A DNA stretch of 64,000 nt from Planctomycetota bacterium. Its GTDB lineage: Bacteria > Planctomycetota > PUPC01 > JACPCR01. How positions within the stretch are numbered: position 1 is the stretch's first letter; the number at the start of each line of letters is the position of its first letter. The notes below the pieces were generated by a model that saw only the letters and a program-made list of their open reading frames with translations, had not been told where the DNA came from and did no database searches. The stretch covers positions 1 to 64,000 of the forward strand of contig JACPCR010000071.1 in assembly GCA_016179685.1 (NCBI GenBank). Reading direction: 5' to 3'. The translations under genes and the position numbers were made by a program. This document shows, piece after piece, positions 19,901 through 26,776 of the stretch.

Positions 19901-20365
19901 GCCCTTCAAGTCCGCACTGCTGATCCAGTTCCGCTGATCCACCTCGTCCATGCCGCCGTCGTGCGGTATCCAGTAGCCCACGTTGTTCTTCGAAAGCTGC
20001 CCGTGACCCGCATAATAGACCATCAGCGTGTCTTCGGGCCGCAGCCCGTCCATGAGGTCGTTCAAGGCCTTCCGGATGTTCCGCTTGGTCGCCCGTTCAT
20101 CAAACAACTCGACGATATGGTCCGGGTTGTACCAGTACCGCTCCACCAGCACCTTCTTCAGAGCCTTGACGTCGTGAACCGGCCCGCGAAGCGGCGGCCA
20201 TTCCTGATAGCGGTTGATACCGATGAGAAACATCCAGTGGTTGCCTACCAGCGGCGTCTCGTCCGGACTGGTGGGGACCACGGCGATCCCCCGATCCTCG
20301 GCCATGAGGCGGGCCAACAGGAGGATTCCCGGCAGCAAGACCGGGAGAGCAAGGCGTCTGGTCAT
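16934..20365 (-). CDS. Caspase-fold (C14) peptidase with C-terminal FGE-sulfatase-like domain
   Basis: A 1143-residue protein with a hydrophobic signal-like N-terminus (residues 5-21). Residues about 40-290 form a C14 caspase domain. The catalytic pair is His121 in YYAGHG and Cys172 in LADSCFSG, so it should be active, probably with an Arg/Lys-type preference as in bacterial metacaspases. Residues about 300-860 are long helical, TPR-like or coiled-coil segments. Residues about 890-1143 resemble the FGE-sulfatase/SUMF1 fold (MDKNEVSIGSFSKFW, RRLPSEKEWRRAAFGG, GGNVSEW, GFRCALE). Such FGE-like domains are often binding modules rather than enzymes. The downstream 1350-residue gene is overlapped or abutted. 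A decayed relative sits at 909-3952. Confidence 0.85.
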   Translation of the reverse strand: MTRRLALPVLLPGILLLARLMAEDRGIAVVPTSPDETPLVGNHWMFLIGINRYQEWPPLRGPVHDVKALKKVLVERYWYNPDHIVELFDERATKRNIRKALNDLMDGLRPEDTLMVYYAGHGQLSKNNVGYWIPHDGGMDEVDQRNWISSADLKGYMLSFKCRHVLLLADSCFSGDLLDVERGAPEEITQEFYRKAYARMSRQVLTSGALEPVPDTGIGDHSEFAFHLIRELEGNTQPYLDPLKLFANLRTGVTKTLPLMGSLRDAGHQKGGTYVFFRRPVLSTDYLTKVGDEARASEDRASTVAALQAALARYQDYLRDASPEKFPQPVEEARGARERLEHVLNGIALLRAGNYAKAGPALGLAVEKYQKASEESQARKQVLHWQMALKTLEAIEGGEMERASEMLQSAGKESRPDEPDEALRYLFRFGSVVDAWKTLDEAAKPSQLLAHLKDRPRVEELLEACRLAVQAGMDQDVPPGIQALSKKRTQALKELLSQEIPGWLEQAEKLERQGRFDAVEGSAWHYRVAAEGAGIAETAGGGGEVEATKKRALAGLTRSQESERFLSETDVNTLLPEVRKWVGREGDAAAAKYWSSLIPLFEACLKAGASLTAADSIQAWVSARDEMLKVEQEVRNSERLVRYHPELAQKAEGLRKKLEAGIQACQDLGQMSLASISDPAKLNLEVKAIFGRYPPDLSVGPAREALLKLRRRILEEGEKLEFGQATQDAFRAADVYALMPAKLSLEAAEAEDTLAQARKATERVRGALRLAHRVLESSGNEGLALLETDRPQFYPDKMPDWFGRIERNFRLHPKLIDEGTAMLKACQDRNCPDTAEKLKALREKLKCGQCHHEWARTWEDYQGMRMGRMWRDVQLAYKFNLFRKVDGAEGEYVFRSDHDDLEFAMVWVANAAPAEGPGFFMDKNEVSIGSFSKFWKEKRENQPGFLTWESQFEEIKPHLEKMEDPGLQFPDHWPVALATYKDAEDFAAWSNLKSRQSEGVASKGDRRLPSEKEWRRAAFGGPGSQEERLYPWGHEGTKSQCNVSGRTPMGEMMDPWLKLVPTVLFENDDRSAWGCLGMGGNVSEWVTWRPGGNLQVILGSNFEESLDRASSAFPRSTQPIDTRKGSTGFRCALEIPSDWDMLE

Positions 20366-20693
20366 GGGCCAATACCTCCACTCACCGGGCGGACAGTCTC
20401 AGCCTGGGGCGGGATTCTCATTCCCCCTCAATCTCGTTCAAACAGGATGCCCGGAAAAATCCCTCCCAGTCTCCGAACCCGATCCCGGAGGAACAGTTCC
20501 GGAATCAACGGCGTCGGCTCGAAGCCGACGTTCAACATCCTATTATTTCCTTTTGTCCCCCTTATCTCAAGGTGCAAAATGCCAAAAAAGCACTACATTC
20601 CTCTTCAACTCGCGCACGCGTACGAAAATGCAGGTGCACTTCCGTACGCGTGCACGAGCCTCTAAAGTTCATCGCATCACCAAGGAGGCAGAC
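20366..20693. other. Divergent intergenic region with one AAGTGC hairpin
   Basis: This 328-bp region separates the caspase-FGE gene (-) from the Gfo/Idh gene (+) and must hold promoters for both. No clear -35/-10 pair is visible. A 24-bp-arm hairpin occupies 20609-20658, and AAGGAGG at 20682-20688 is the ribosome-binding site of the plus-strand gene. Confidence 0.5.
20609..20658. repeat. Hairpin, AAGTGC-core family, 24-nt arms
   Basis: Arm 20609-20632 pairs with 20635-20658 around GG. Three mismatches occur and all are C/A oppositions on the plus strand, so RNA from the minus strand would have G-U pairs at each one. In the minus orientation the core reads AAGTGCACCTGC as in the other copies. 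Confidence 0.8.
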
Positions 20694-21704
20694 ATGGGAC
20701 GCACCATAGGGTTTGGAATTCTCGGGCTCGGCATGGGGGCAGCCAGGGCGAAAACCGTCGCTGCCACGGAAGGCGCTCGGCTGGCCGCGGTCTGTGATCT
20801 GGATGCGGACCGCTTGGGTAAGGCGATGCAGGAGCACCAGTGCCGGGGCTTCTCCAGCTTCGAGGAAATGCTGCGCTGCGATGAGGTGGAGGTCGTCTAT
20901 GTCATGACGCCTTCGGGTACCCATGCCCGCTTCGGATCGGTTGCCGCCGCCGCAGGAAAACACGTCATCACGACCAAGCCGATGGACCTCACGACGCGCC
21001 GATGCGATCAGCTCATCGAGGCCTGCGAGCGCGGCCGCGTCCGGCTCGTGATCGACTTCGAGTCCCGGTACTACCCCGCCATGCGCCAGCTCAAGACGGC
21101 CATCGAGGCAGGCGAGCTGGGAGACCTCATCATGGGGGAGGCCCGTTGCAAGTGGTGGCGCTCCCAAAATTACTATGACGCCATGGGGGGATGGCGGGGG
21201 ACCTGGAAGCTCGACGGCGGAGGCGCCCTCGCCAACCAGTGCATCCACCTCATCGATGCCGTCACCTGGATGTGCGGGCCCGTTCGGAAGGTCACCGCCC
21301 AGATCGGGACCTATGGCCACCGAATCGAGGCCGAGGACCTCGGCATGGCCATCCTCGAATTCGAATCCGGGGCCGCAGGATTCATTCTCGCCACCACGAC
21401 CTATGCCCTCAACAACCAGTTCGGCATCGAAGTGCACGGAAAGCTCGGCAGCGCCACCACCGTCCCCAACTGGCATGAGATTCAGGTCGCCTTCGCCGAT
21501 GGCCGCACCGCCCTGGCTACCCCGCGGCCCGAGGGACCGCCTCGCAACGCGGTCGAGGACATGGTCGCCGCCCTCATGGAAGACCGGCCCCCTTGCGTGT
21601 CCGGCCAGGAAGGCCGCCGGTCCATCCAGCTCCTGGAACAAATCTATGAGGCCGCGGGCGTCGGCGAAATACGCCGGCAGGCCATCGGAACGGTGATGCC
21701 GTAA
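20694..21704 (+). CDS. Gfo/Idh/MocA-family oxidoreductase
   Basis: A 336-residue protein starting at ATG 20694 with AAGGAGG 5 nt upstream; an upstream extension of the frame runs into the hairpin and is not native. The N-terminal Rossmann fold has GILGLGMGAA (residues 8-17), an acidic residue ending strand 2 (CDLD), and the TKP motif (about 96-98) where Lys serves catalysis in this family. The C-terminal alpha/beta domain includes GGALANQCIHLIDAV, the His-containing segment expected near the active site. It oxidises or reduces a sugar or inositol-like substrate with NAD(P). The substrate is unknown. The final codons and stop lie inside a 7-bp inverted repeat (GATGCCG/CGGCATC). Confidence 0.88.
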   Translation: MGRTIGFGILGLGMGAARAKTVAATEGARLAAVCDLDADRLGKAMQEHQCRGFSSFEEMLRCDEVEVVYVMTPSGTHARFGSVAAAAGKHVITTKPMDLTTRRCDQLIEACERGRVRLVIDFESRYYPAMRQLKTAIEAGELGDLIMGEARCKWWRSQNYYDAMGGWRGTWKLDGGGALANQCIHLIDAVTWMCGPVRKVTAQIGTYGHRIEAEDLGMAILEFESGAAGFILATTTYALNNQFGIEVHGKLGSATTVPNWHEIQVAFADGRTALATPRPEGPPRNAVEDMVAALMEDRPPCVSGQEGRRSIQLLEQIYEAAGVGEIRRQAIGTVMP

Positions 21705-22192
21705 TCACGCCGGGACTCCGGCATCGGTCGCTTCAGGAAACCCCTCCCGCACTTGTCCCCATGGGACCTGCCACCCCTTTTCAACTGTCCGGTGAAAGGG
21801 ACCGACCCCAGGCTGACTCCCTCCTAACCTGATACGCCGCCGCGCAAGTGCGCGGTCGCTGCGCGACCGATGGGTTGCCAACTGGCCCGCCGCCGCGCCG
21901 GCCCTGCTTCGCACGAGCCGCGAACGCCGAATCTCCAACACCCGCCGCACAGCGGCAGCCCTGCTTCGCGCAACGCCCAAGTGAGCGTGCGCGGTGGCCA
22001 GTCCATGCCGCCAGGATGGCGGCACTCCCAGACATGCCGCCTCCCGGACTTGTCCCGATGGGTGGGATCCTGCAGAAAGATGGCGGTGCTCCCAGGTAGC
22101 CGAGTGTGAACGAGCGATTGCCGCCGTTCACACGCCAAGAGCCGTCACCCCAACTTTGATTCCGGACGACCGTCCGCGCCCTGAAATTGGGA
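21705..22192. other. Gene-free repeat region
   Basis: No gene is supported. The region carries GAAACCCCTCCCGCACTTGT followed by CCCATGGGA (near 21739), related to elements at 12061 and, inverted, near 42450. It has GC-rich inverted repeats (CGCGCAAGTGCGCG near 21842; GGTCGCTGCGCGACC near 21853). It also has two copies of a GATGGCGGC(A/G)CTCCC-type element (near 22014 and 22079), which occurs again near 56963. Confidence 0.5.
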
Positions 22193-22855
22193 TTACGCCG
22201 GCTCGACGAGAATCTTCGAGGCCGCTCGGGTCCCCAGGACGAGCGTACGCTCCCCACCCAGTTGAAGAGTCACCGCGTCCGCCAGCGTGTCCAGATGCAC
22301 CAGAGTGAGCGTGGCGCCGGGCCGCAACGCGTGCCGGTCCAGGAACTGCAGGAAGTCGGTGTCCTGGTCCACGATCCGGGCGATCTTCATCAACTGGCCG
22401 CGCGGGCAGTTGAGCAGCGTGGCCAGTTGCTGCTTCCTGATGATGCCATCGGCACTCGGGATGGGATCACCGTGTGGATCGAAATTCGGCCGCCCCAGCA
22501 GCCCATCCATTCGCTCCAGGACCTTCTCGGAAACCGCATGCTCGAGTTGCTCGGCCTCGGGATGTACCTCGGCCCAGTCCAGACCGAGAATCTGCACAAG
22601 AAACAACTCGATCAGGCGATGGCGGCGCAGCACGTGCAAAGCAAGCTGCTCGCCCTGCACATTCAACTTTACGCCGTTGCGCGGTTCGTAGTCCACCAGA
22701 CCTGAATCCGCCAGCGCCTTGATCATCGAAGTGGCCGTCCCCGCGGTCACCTTCATCGCTTCGGCCAAGTGCCCCATCTGGACGAGCTGGCCAGGCTGCT
22801 TCTGCTGCTCGATGAAGAGACGCTTCAGATAATTTTCGACGGTGCTACTGGGCAT
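22193..22855 (-). CDS. DtxR/MntR-family metal-dependent transcriptional regulator
   Basis: A 220-residue protein from ATG 22855, chosen because AAGGAGG lies 5 nt upstream. Residues about 1-70 form the winged helix (SSTVENYLKRLFIEQQ, TAGTATSMIKALADSGL). Residues about 75-150 form the metal-binding and dimerisation domain with the family's His/Glu ligands (HRLIELFLVQ, HPEAEQLEHAVS, DPHGDPIP). Residues about 155-220 form an SH3/FeoA-like domain. Proteins of this family repress or activate metal uptake genes when loaded with Mn, Fe or Zn. It is divergent from the oxidase-ZIP-cupredoxin genes, and an inverted repeat at their promoter is the likely operator. Confidence 0.9.
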   Translation of the reverse strand: MPSSTVENYLKRLFIEQQKQPGQLVQMGHLAEAMKVTAGTATSMIKALADSGLVDYEPRNGVKLNVQGEQLALHVLRRHRLIELFLVQILGLDWAEVHPEAEQLEHAVSEKVLERMDGLLGRPNFDPHGDPIPSADGIIRKQQLATLLNCPRGQLMKIARIVDQDTDFLQFLDRHALRPGATLTLVHLDTLADAVTLQLGGERTLVLGTRAASKILVEPA

Positions 22856-22925
22856 AACCGCCTCCTTGTCCGCATCCTTTTTACCCTTTTGCAGTAGGAG
22901 CGTCAACCCATGAGGGCGAAAAATG

Positions 22926-22953
22926 TTGCATTAACTTCAGAAAAAGCTATAAT
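22926..22953 (+). promoter_or_regulatory. Promoter candidate of the multicopper oxidase gene
   Basis: TTGCAT (22926-22931) and a perfect TATAAT (22948-22953) are separated by 16 bp in an unusually AT-rich stretch, about 90 bp before the oxidase GTG start. This is the best sigma-70-type promoter I see in the window. It overlaps the operator candidate. Confidence 0.55.
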
Positions 22954-22969
22954 TTTGATAGGTCAAAAT
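22952..22969. promoter_or_regulatory. Candidate DtxR-family operator
   Basis: ATTTTGA-TAGG-TCAAAAT is a perfect 7-bp inverted repeat overlapping the end of the TATAAT box and the expected start of transcription. A close relative (TTTTGA-CAT-TCAAAA) lies at 26697-26711 upstream of the TroA-like gene. The shared motif, next to a DtxR-family gene, suggests metal-dependent repression. Confidence 0.45.
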
Positions 22970-23044
22970 AAAAAATTTGTAGCATAAATTATTTGCGTAG
23001 AGTTAGCCAAGGTTGTAAATTCCAGAGTTTGAAAAGGTCATTTT

Positions 23045-24064
23045 GTGGACTTGAATAGTGTCACACGACGGGATTTGATCAAAGCCGGCACTCTGGCCGC
23101 AGCTACGGCCGGGGCAGCCGCTCTCGGAGCGCGTTCGGTGCTCGGCGCAGGATCGCCCGCATCCAGTGAGCCCTCTCCGGTCCCTGTCGGGGCCACCGGG
23201 GAAGGTCTGAAATTACCACCGTACCAGATGGACCCAGGGAAATTCCTTTCTCATTTTGATTACGGCAAGGTGGTGGAGGAACGGCCGAACGGGACGAGCG
23301 TGAGGGAATACGAGTTGATAGCAGAGGACAAAGAGATTCTGGTGGCGCCCGGCGTGTATTACCCCGCATGGGTGTTTAACGGGACCGTGCCTGGCCCGAC
23401 GCTGAGGTGCAGGGAGGGCGACCTTCTCCGCGTGACGTTCCGCAATGCCTCCAAGCACGACCACACCATTCACTTCCATGGCATCCATCCCGCCAACATG
23501 GATGGAGTCTACGAAATCGTGCCTACCGGCGGAAGCTACACTTATGAATACGTGGCGGAGCCTTTCGGTCTTTTCCTCTACCACTGCCACGTGATGCCCC
23601 TCCGAAAGCACATCAGCAAGGGCCTCTATGGCGCGTTCATCGTCGATCCGCCGGAGCCGCGTGAAGCGGCTCGAGAGATGGTCATGGTCATGAACGGGTT
23701 CGACGTCGATTTCGACGGCGAAAACGAATTTTATACCGTCAATGGCGTGGCCAATTATTACCTGCAGCCCGGCCGGGAGGTCAAGTTGAAGACGGGCGAA
23801 CTGGTCCGGGTTTACCTGGCGAATCTGACGGAATTCGACCTCATCAATTCGTTTCACATTCATGCGAATGTTTTCAGGCTTTACCGGACCGGGACGAGGC
23901 TCGACCAGTATGAGGTCACCGATACGGTGATGCTTTGCCAAGGCGAGAGAAGCGTGCTGGAGTTCAGCTACAAGTATCCCGGCAAGTACCTGTTCCACGC
24001 TCACCAGAGCGAGTTTGCGGAGCTGGGCTGGTCGGGCATATTCGAGGTTTCAGCCCATGGATGA
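23045..24064 (+). CDS. Two-domain multicopper oxidase, Tat-exported
   Basis: A 339-residue protein starting at GTG 23045 (AAAAGG upstream). The N-terminus has a twin-arginine signal (TRRDLIKAG, residues 7-15) and a hydrophobic Ala-rich stretch. Two cupredoxin domains follow. Copper motifs are HFH (143-145), HCH (180-182) with His189, HIH (271-273), and HAH (318-320). These are the trinuclear and type-1 ligand patterns of small two-domain oxidases, which usually work as trimers. The domain order also recalls copper nitrite reductases, so that is the main alternative. It overlaps the ZIP gene by 8 bp. A role in oxidising Cu(I), Fe(II) or Mn(II) before transport is inferred from context. Confidence 0.88.
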   Translation: MDLNSVTRRDLIKAGTLAAATAGAAALGARSVLGAGSPASSEPSPVPVGATGEGLKLPPYQMDPGKFLSHFDYGKVVEERPNGTSVREYELIAEDKEILVAPGVYYPAWVFNGTVPGPTLRCREGDLLRVTFRNASKHDHTIHFHGIHPANMDGVYEIVPTGGSYTYEYVAEPFGLFLYHCHVMPLRKHISKGLYGAFIVDPPEPREAAREMVMVMNGFDVDFDGENEFYTVNGVANYYLQPGREVKLKTGELVRVYLANLTEFDLINSFHIHANVFRLYRTGTRLDQYEVTDTVMLCQGERSVLEFSYKYPGKYLFHAHQSEFAELGWSGIFEVSAHG

Positions 24065-25292
24065 ACCCCAGGGACCGGATTCGGCAAAGGGCGCGCAGGC
24101 CGCCTCTATGACCAGCCCGTCGCTGCCGGGCAAGGTCGCTCGAGTGCTGCTGCCTCTGGCGGCCCTGGGCGTCATGGTATGGTTCATCCTGGCACGCGGG
24201 GCCAGCTTGTCGCCCGTGCAAGCTCCTCCTATCGAGGAACTGACCTTCGAACGTGTGGTCTTCCGGACCAATCCTTCCGAGATCATCGCAACGGTCCGCA
24301 ATACGGGTCCGCTCCCTCTGACGGTGGGGCAGGTGGAGATCAGCGAGGCCATCTGGGACTACAGCATCACGCCTTCGCCGACGATCCCCCGGCTCGGCCG
24401 CGCCGTCGTCAGCGTGGCCTATCCGTGGGTGGAAGGCGAGCCCCATGGCGTGACGCTCATCACCTCCACCGGTTTCAAGTTCAGCCATGAGGTCGTTGTC
24501 GCCCTGGAAACTCCAGAGATCAACACGACCTACATGCTTTTCTTCACCGGTATCGGAATCTATGTCGGCGTGATCCCCGTTTTTCTCGGCCTGCTCTGGT
24601 TTCCCTTCCTCCGCAGCCTCGGCCGCACCTGGCTGGACGCTCTACTGGCCTTCACCATGGGCCTGCTCGTCTTCCTCGGGGTCGATGCCCTGCATGAAGC
24701 GCTGGAAATCGGTGAACGCGTCGCCGGCGTCTTTCAGCCCGTCGCTCTGGTCGTACTCGGCACGGCCGGGAGCTTCTTGCTCCTCGTTGCCATCGATCGG
24801 CATTTCCGAAAATCCGGCCCAGCGTCTGCATCATCTGAAGGACTGGTACTGTCCTACCTGATCGCTACGGGCATCGGGCTGCACAACCTGGGCGAGGGGT
24901 TGGCCATCGGGGCGGCCTACACACTGGGTGAAATGGCCATGGGAAGTTTTCTCGTCCTCGGTTTCACCATTCACAATACCACCGAGGGGCTGGCGATCGT
25001 CGCACCGATAGCCCGCGGCGGAGCCAAGCTGAAGCATCTCGCCCTGATGGGGCTCATCGCCGGTGTGCCGACCATCGCAGGGGCATGGATCGGTGGATTC
25101 ACCTACTCGGACCTCTGGAGCCTCCTCTTTCTCGCTGTGGGGGCCGGGGCCGTGTTCCAGGTCGTCTATGCCCTGGGCAGGATACTGCTGGGCAAGCTGC
25201 ACGAGACCGGAGGACTCAGTTTCCCGAGCTTGGCTGGCCTCGCCGGAGGCTTCGCCATCATGTACCTCACGGCATTACTTGTGGCAAGTTAG
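24057..25292 (+). CDS. ZIP-family metal permease with N-terminal extracytoplasmic domain
   Basis: A 411-residue protein from ATG 24057 (GAGG 8 nt upstream), overlapping the oxidase stop. A membrane helix (about 25-45) anchors an about 95-residue beta-rich outer domain. The rest is a typical ZIP core of about eight helices with the metal motifs HNLGEG and HNTTEG about 30 residues apart. ZIP proteins carry Zn, Fe, Mn or other divalent metals inwards. The fused outer domain is not part of standard ZIP proteins and may receive metal from the oxidase or cupredoxins. Translation is probably coupled to the oxidase. Confidence 0.88.
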   Translation: MDEPQGPDSAKGAQAASMTSPSLPGKVARVLLPLAALGVMVWFILARGASLSPVQAPPIEELTFERVVFRTNPSEIIATVRNTGPLPLTVGQVEISEAIWDYSITPSPTIPRLGRAVVSVAYPWVEGEPHGVTLITSTGFKFSHEVVVALETPEINTTYMLFFTGIGIYVGVIPVFLGLLWFPFLRSLGRTWLDALLAFTMGLLVFLGVDALHEALEIGERVAGVFQPVALVVLGTAGSFLLLVAIDRHFRKSGPASASSEGLVLSYLIATGIGLHNLGEGLAIGAAYTLGEMAMGSFLVLGFTIHNTTEGLAIVAPIARGGAKLKHLALMGLIAGVPTIAGAWIGGFTYSDLWSLLFLAVGAGAVFQVVYALGRILLGKLHETGGLSFPSLAGLAGGFAIMYLTALLVAS

Positions 25293-25351
25293 TCAACGGC
25301 AGGAGAAGCGTCCGTGTGCCTTCCTGGCCGTTTATTGAAGGAGAAAAAGAC

Positions 25352-25729
25352 ATGACATCCCGAAAACGTCTCGTGGGACTGCTGCTCGGACTCGCGGCCA
25401 TGATCGGCTTGACCGCGGTCACCGCCAAACCTCGGCAGGCCGCCGCTACACAGGAAATAATGGTCGTCGCCAAGGACATGGCCTTCAACGCCAGCAATCC
25501 GACGCTTAGGGTTCGCCTGGGCGAAACGGTCCGCCTGACGGTGCTTAACGCTGAAGAGGCTTCAATGAGTCATGACTTGGTGATCATGGGATTGTCCGTC
25601 AAGACGGAGATTCTGCGGCCTGGCGACAAGGCTGAGCTGGTCTTCGTGGCGGACCGTCCGGGCACCTTCACTTACTTCTGCACCCTGCATCCTCGGATGA
25701 TGACCGGGAAGTTCATTGTTGAGGAATGA
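25352..25729 (+). CDS. Cupredoxin (blue copper protein) 1, exported
   Basis: A 125-residue protein from ATG 25352 with AAGGAG 8 nt upstream. A signal peptide (KRLVGLLLGLAAMIGLTAV) precedes one cupredoxin domain. All four type-1 copper ligands are present: His74 (SHDL), Cys110, His113 and Met116 (CTLHPRM). It should be a periplasmic one-electron carrier. It follows the ZIP gene by about 60 bp and probably shuttles electrons or copper for the neighbouring oxidase. A related but unusual cupredoxin lies 200 bp downstream. Confidence 0.9.
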   Translation: MTSRKRLVGLLLGLAAMIGLTAVTAKPRQAAATQEIMVVAKDMAFNASNPTLRVRLGETVRLTVLNAEEASMSHDLVIMGLSVKTEILRPGDKAELVFVADRPGTFTYFCTLHPRMMTGKFIVEE

Positions 25730-25733
25730 TGGA

Positions 25734-25763
25734 GGTTCGGAAGTGCCCCCGTACCCCTGAACC
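25734..25763. repeat. Degenerate AAGTGC-family hairpin
   Basis: GGTTCGGAAGTGC and GTACCCCTGAACC pair with four mismatches in 13, around CCCC, a few bases after the stop of cupredoxin 1. The segment CCCGTACCCCTGAACCC is then repeated directly about 60 bp further on (near 25811). The remaining sequence up to 25928 holds no gene. Confidence 0.45.
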
Positions 25764-25928
25764 CGGGAGTTGAGAGGCTTCGAGGCCCCCGTCGGCGAGC
25801 CATTTCAGAACCCGTACCCCTGAACCCAGGAATTGGGCAGATTTTCGCCTGGACGCAGTTCCTGGGAGGCGCTCCAAGGCGTTCCGACGCTTATCCGGCA
25901 GCGCAGCCAGAAAAGGATCAATCTCACC

Positions 25929-26333
25929 ATGGAAATGCTCCCGCACCTCCGTGCCAGAAGACTGATCCTGATGTTTGGGCTTGGGGTCGCCTCGGTAATG
26001 ATGGTCGGAGGGGTCATTGCACGGCACGATTCCGGGGCAGAGCCTGCCCCATCCCGTGTGATACACCTCTCCGCCAAGGACTTTCGGTTCAACGGGAATA
26101 ACCCGACCCTCACCCTGCGCCGTGGCGAACGCGTCCAAATCGTCGTGACCAACGATGACACCCAGCCGGTCCCGCATGGTCTGATCATTCCTGGCCTAGA
26201 CGCCAAGACGCCTAGAAAACTCGACCCAGGCGAATCCATCAGCCTCACCTTCACCGCCGACACGGATGGCGTCTACACCTACACGTGATGCACCCACCCC
26301 GGGATGAGCGGTCGGCTCATCGTCCTACCATAA
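25929..26333 (+). CDS. Cupredoxin 2 with in-frame TGA at the copper-ligand cysteine (candidate selenoprotein)
   Basis: Read through TGA 26286-26288, this is a 134-residue exported cupredoxin ending at TAA 26331. The N-terminus has a basic stretch and a hydrophobic helix (about 11-30). Aligned with cupredoxin 1, His83 (VPHGL), His123 and Met126 (HPGM) are conserved, and the TGA is residue 120, exactly the Cys position. The spacing to His (+3) and Met (+6) is identical. The next codon is TGC. The C-terminus (GMSGRLIV) is intact. A 7-bp stem with loop GGTCG follows 15 nt after the TGA, as in bacterial SECIS elements. No Sec machinery genes are in the window. The alternative is a recent TGC-to-TGA nonsense mutation, making it a pseudogene of 119 residues lacking copper ligands. 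The start could also be ATG 25935. Confidence 0.6.
26303..26321 (+). promoter_or_regulatory. SECIS-like hairpin
   Basis: GATGAGC (26303-26309) and GCTCATC (26315-26321) form a perfect 7-bp stem closing the loop GGTCG. It begins 15 nt and the loop 22 nt after the in-frame TGA. Bacterial SECIS hairpins sit just after the UGA and need a GU in the apical loop; E. coli fdhF has GGUCU there. A bulged U in the stem, present in fdhF, is not evident. Confidence 0.45.
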
Positions 26334-26776
26334 GTGCTCGACGGCGGACCTGTCTTTAGGCGGGCGAAGCCCGCACAGCCCAGGAAGGGTGGAAAAGGTG
26401 GCAGGGTTCAGGGTTCAGGAATCAACGGACACCCGACCCGCCTCCCGCTGGGACAAGTCAGACGGGACACCTTTCAATATCTCCGCGCGGCGCTGAAAAG
26501 TTGCACCCTGAGACTCCACATAACTTGACACTTGTCGCTGATAGGCGCTTGTGGCGCCAAACTTGTTCCCGGCCTACCTGCGGTCAATGGGCCGGACAGG
26601 AAGTGTAAGCGTAGCGCCACAGGCTGTCAGCTAAGGCGTTTGTCTTTAATGAAGCGTCTACGGCCCGAAAATTGCGCGGCTTTTCACATTGCGCATTTTT
26701 GACATTCAAAATAGTTAGTTAGCTGTGTCAACAGTCTTGGTCTGTAAAACCAAAACACTATGGTCAAAAGTCTTAA
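26334..26776. other. Intergenic region upstream of the TroA-like gene
   Basis: These 443 bp hold no gene that I can support. The first part has GGGTTCAGGGTTCAGGA (26408), inverted relative to the CCTGAACCC repeats near 25755. The middle has GGCGCTTGTGGCGCC (26546-26560). The last 100 bp become AT-rich and carry the second operator-like repeat. Confidence 0.4.
26697..26711. promoter_or_regulatory. Second operator-like inverted repeat
   Basis: TTTTGA-CAT-TCAAAA matches the candidate operator at 22952-22969 except for a 3-bp rather than 4-bp centre. It lies about 65 bp before the GTG start of the TroA-like gene. A further half-site (GGTCAAAAG) is at 26762. Confidence 0.4.

Noticed and set aside
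12834..20365. Craspase-like (type III CRISPR caspase) system
   Set aside because: The peptidase is not a TPR-CHAT protein next to a gRAMP effector; no CRISPR array or Cas protein is in the window and the protein has an export signal.
26520..26640. Riboswitch or small RNA before the TroA-like gene
   Set aside because: Some inverted repeats are present (near 26546), but no known metal riboswitch core could be matched and no promoter or terminator frames it.
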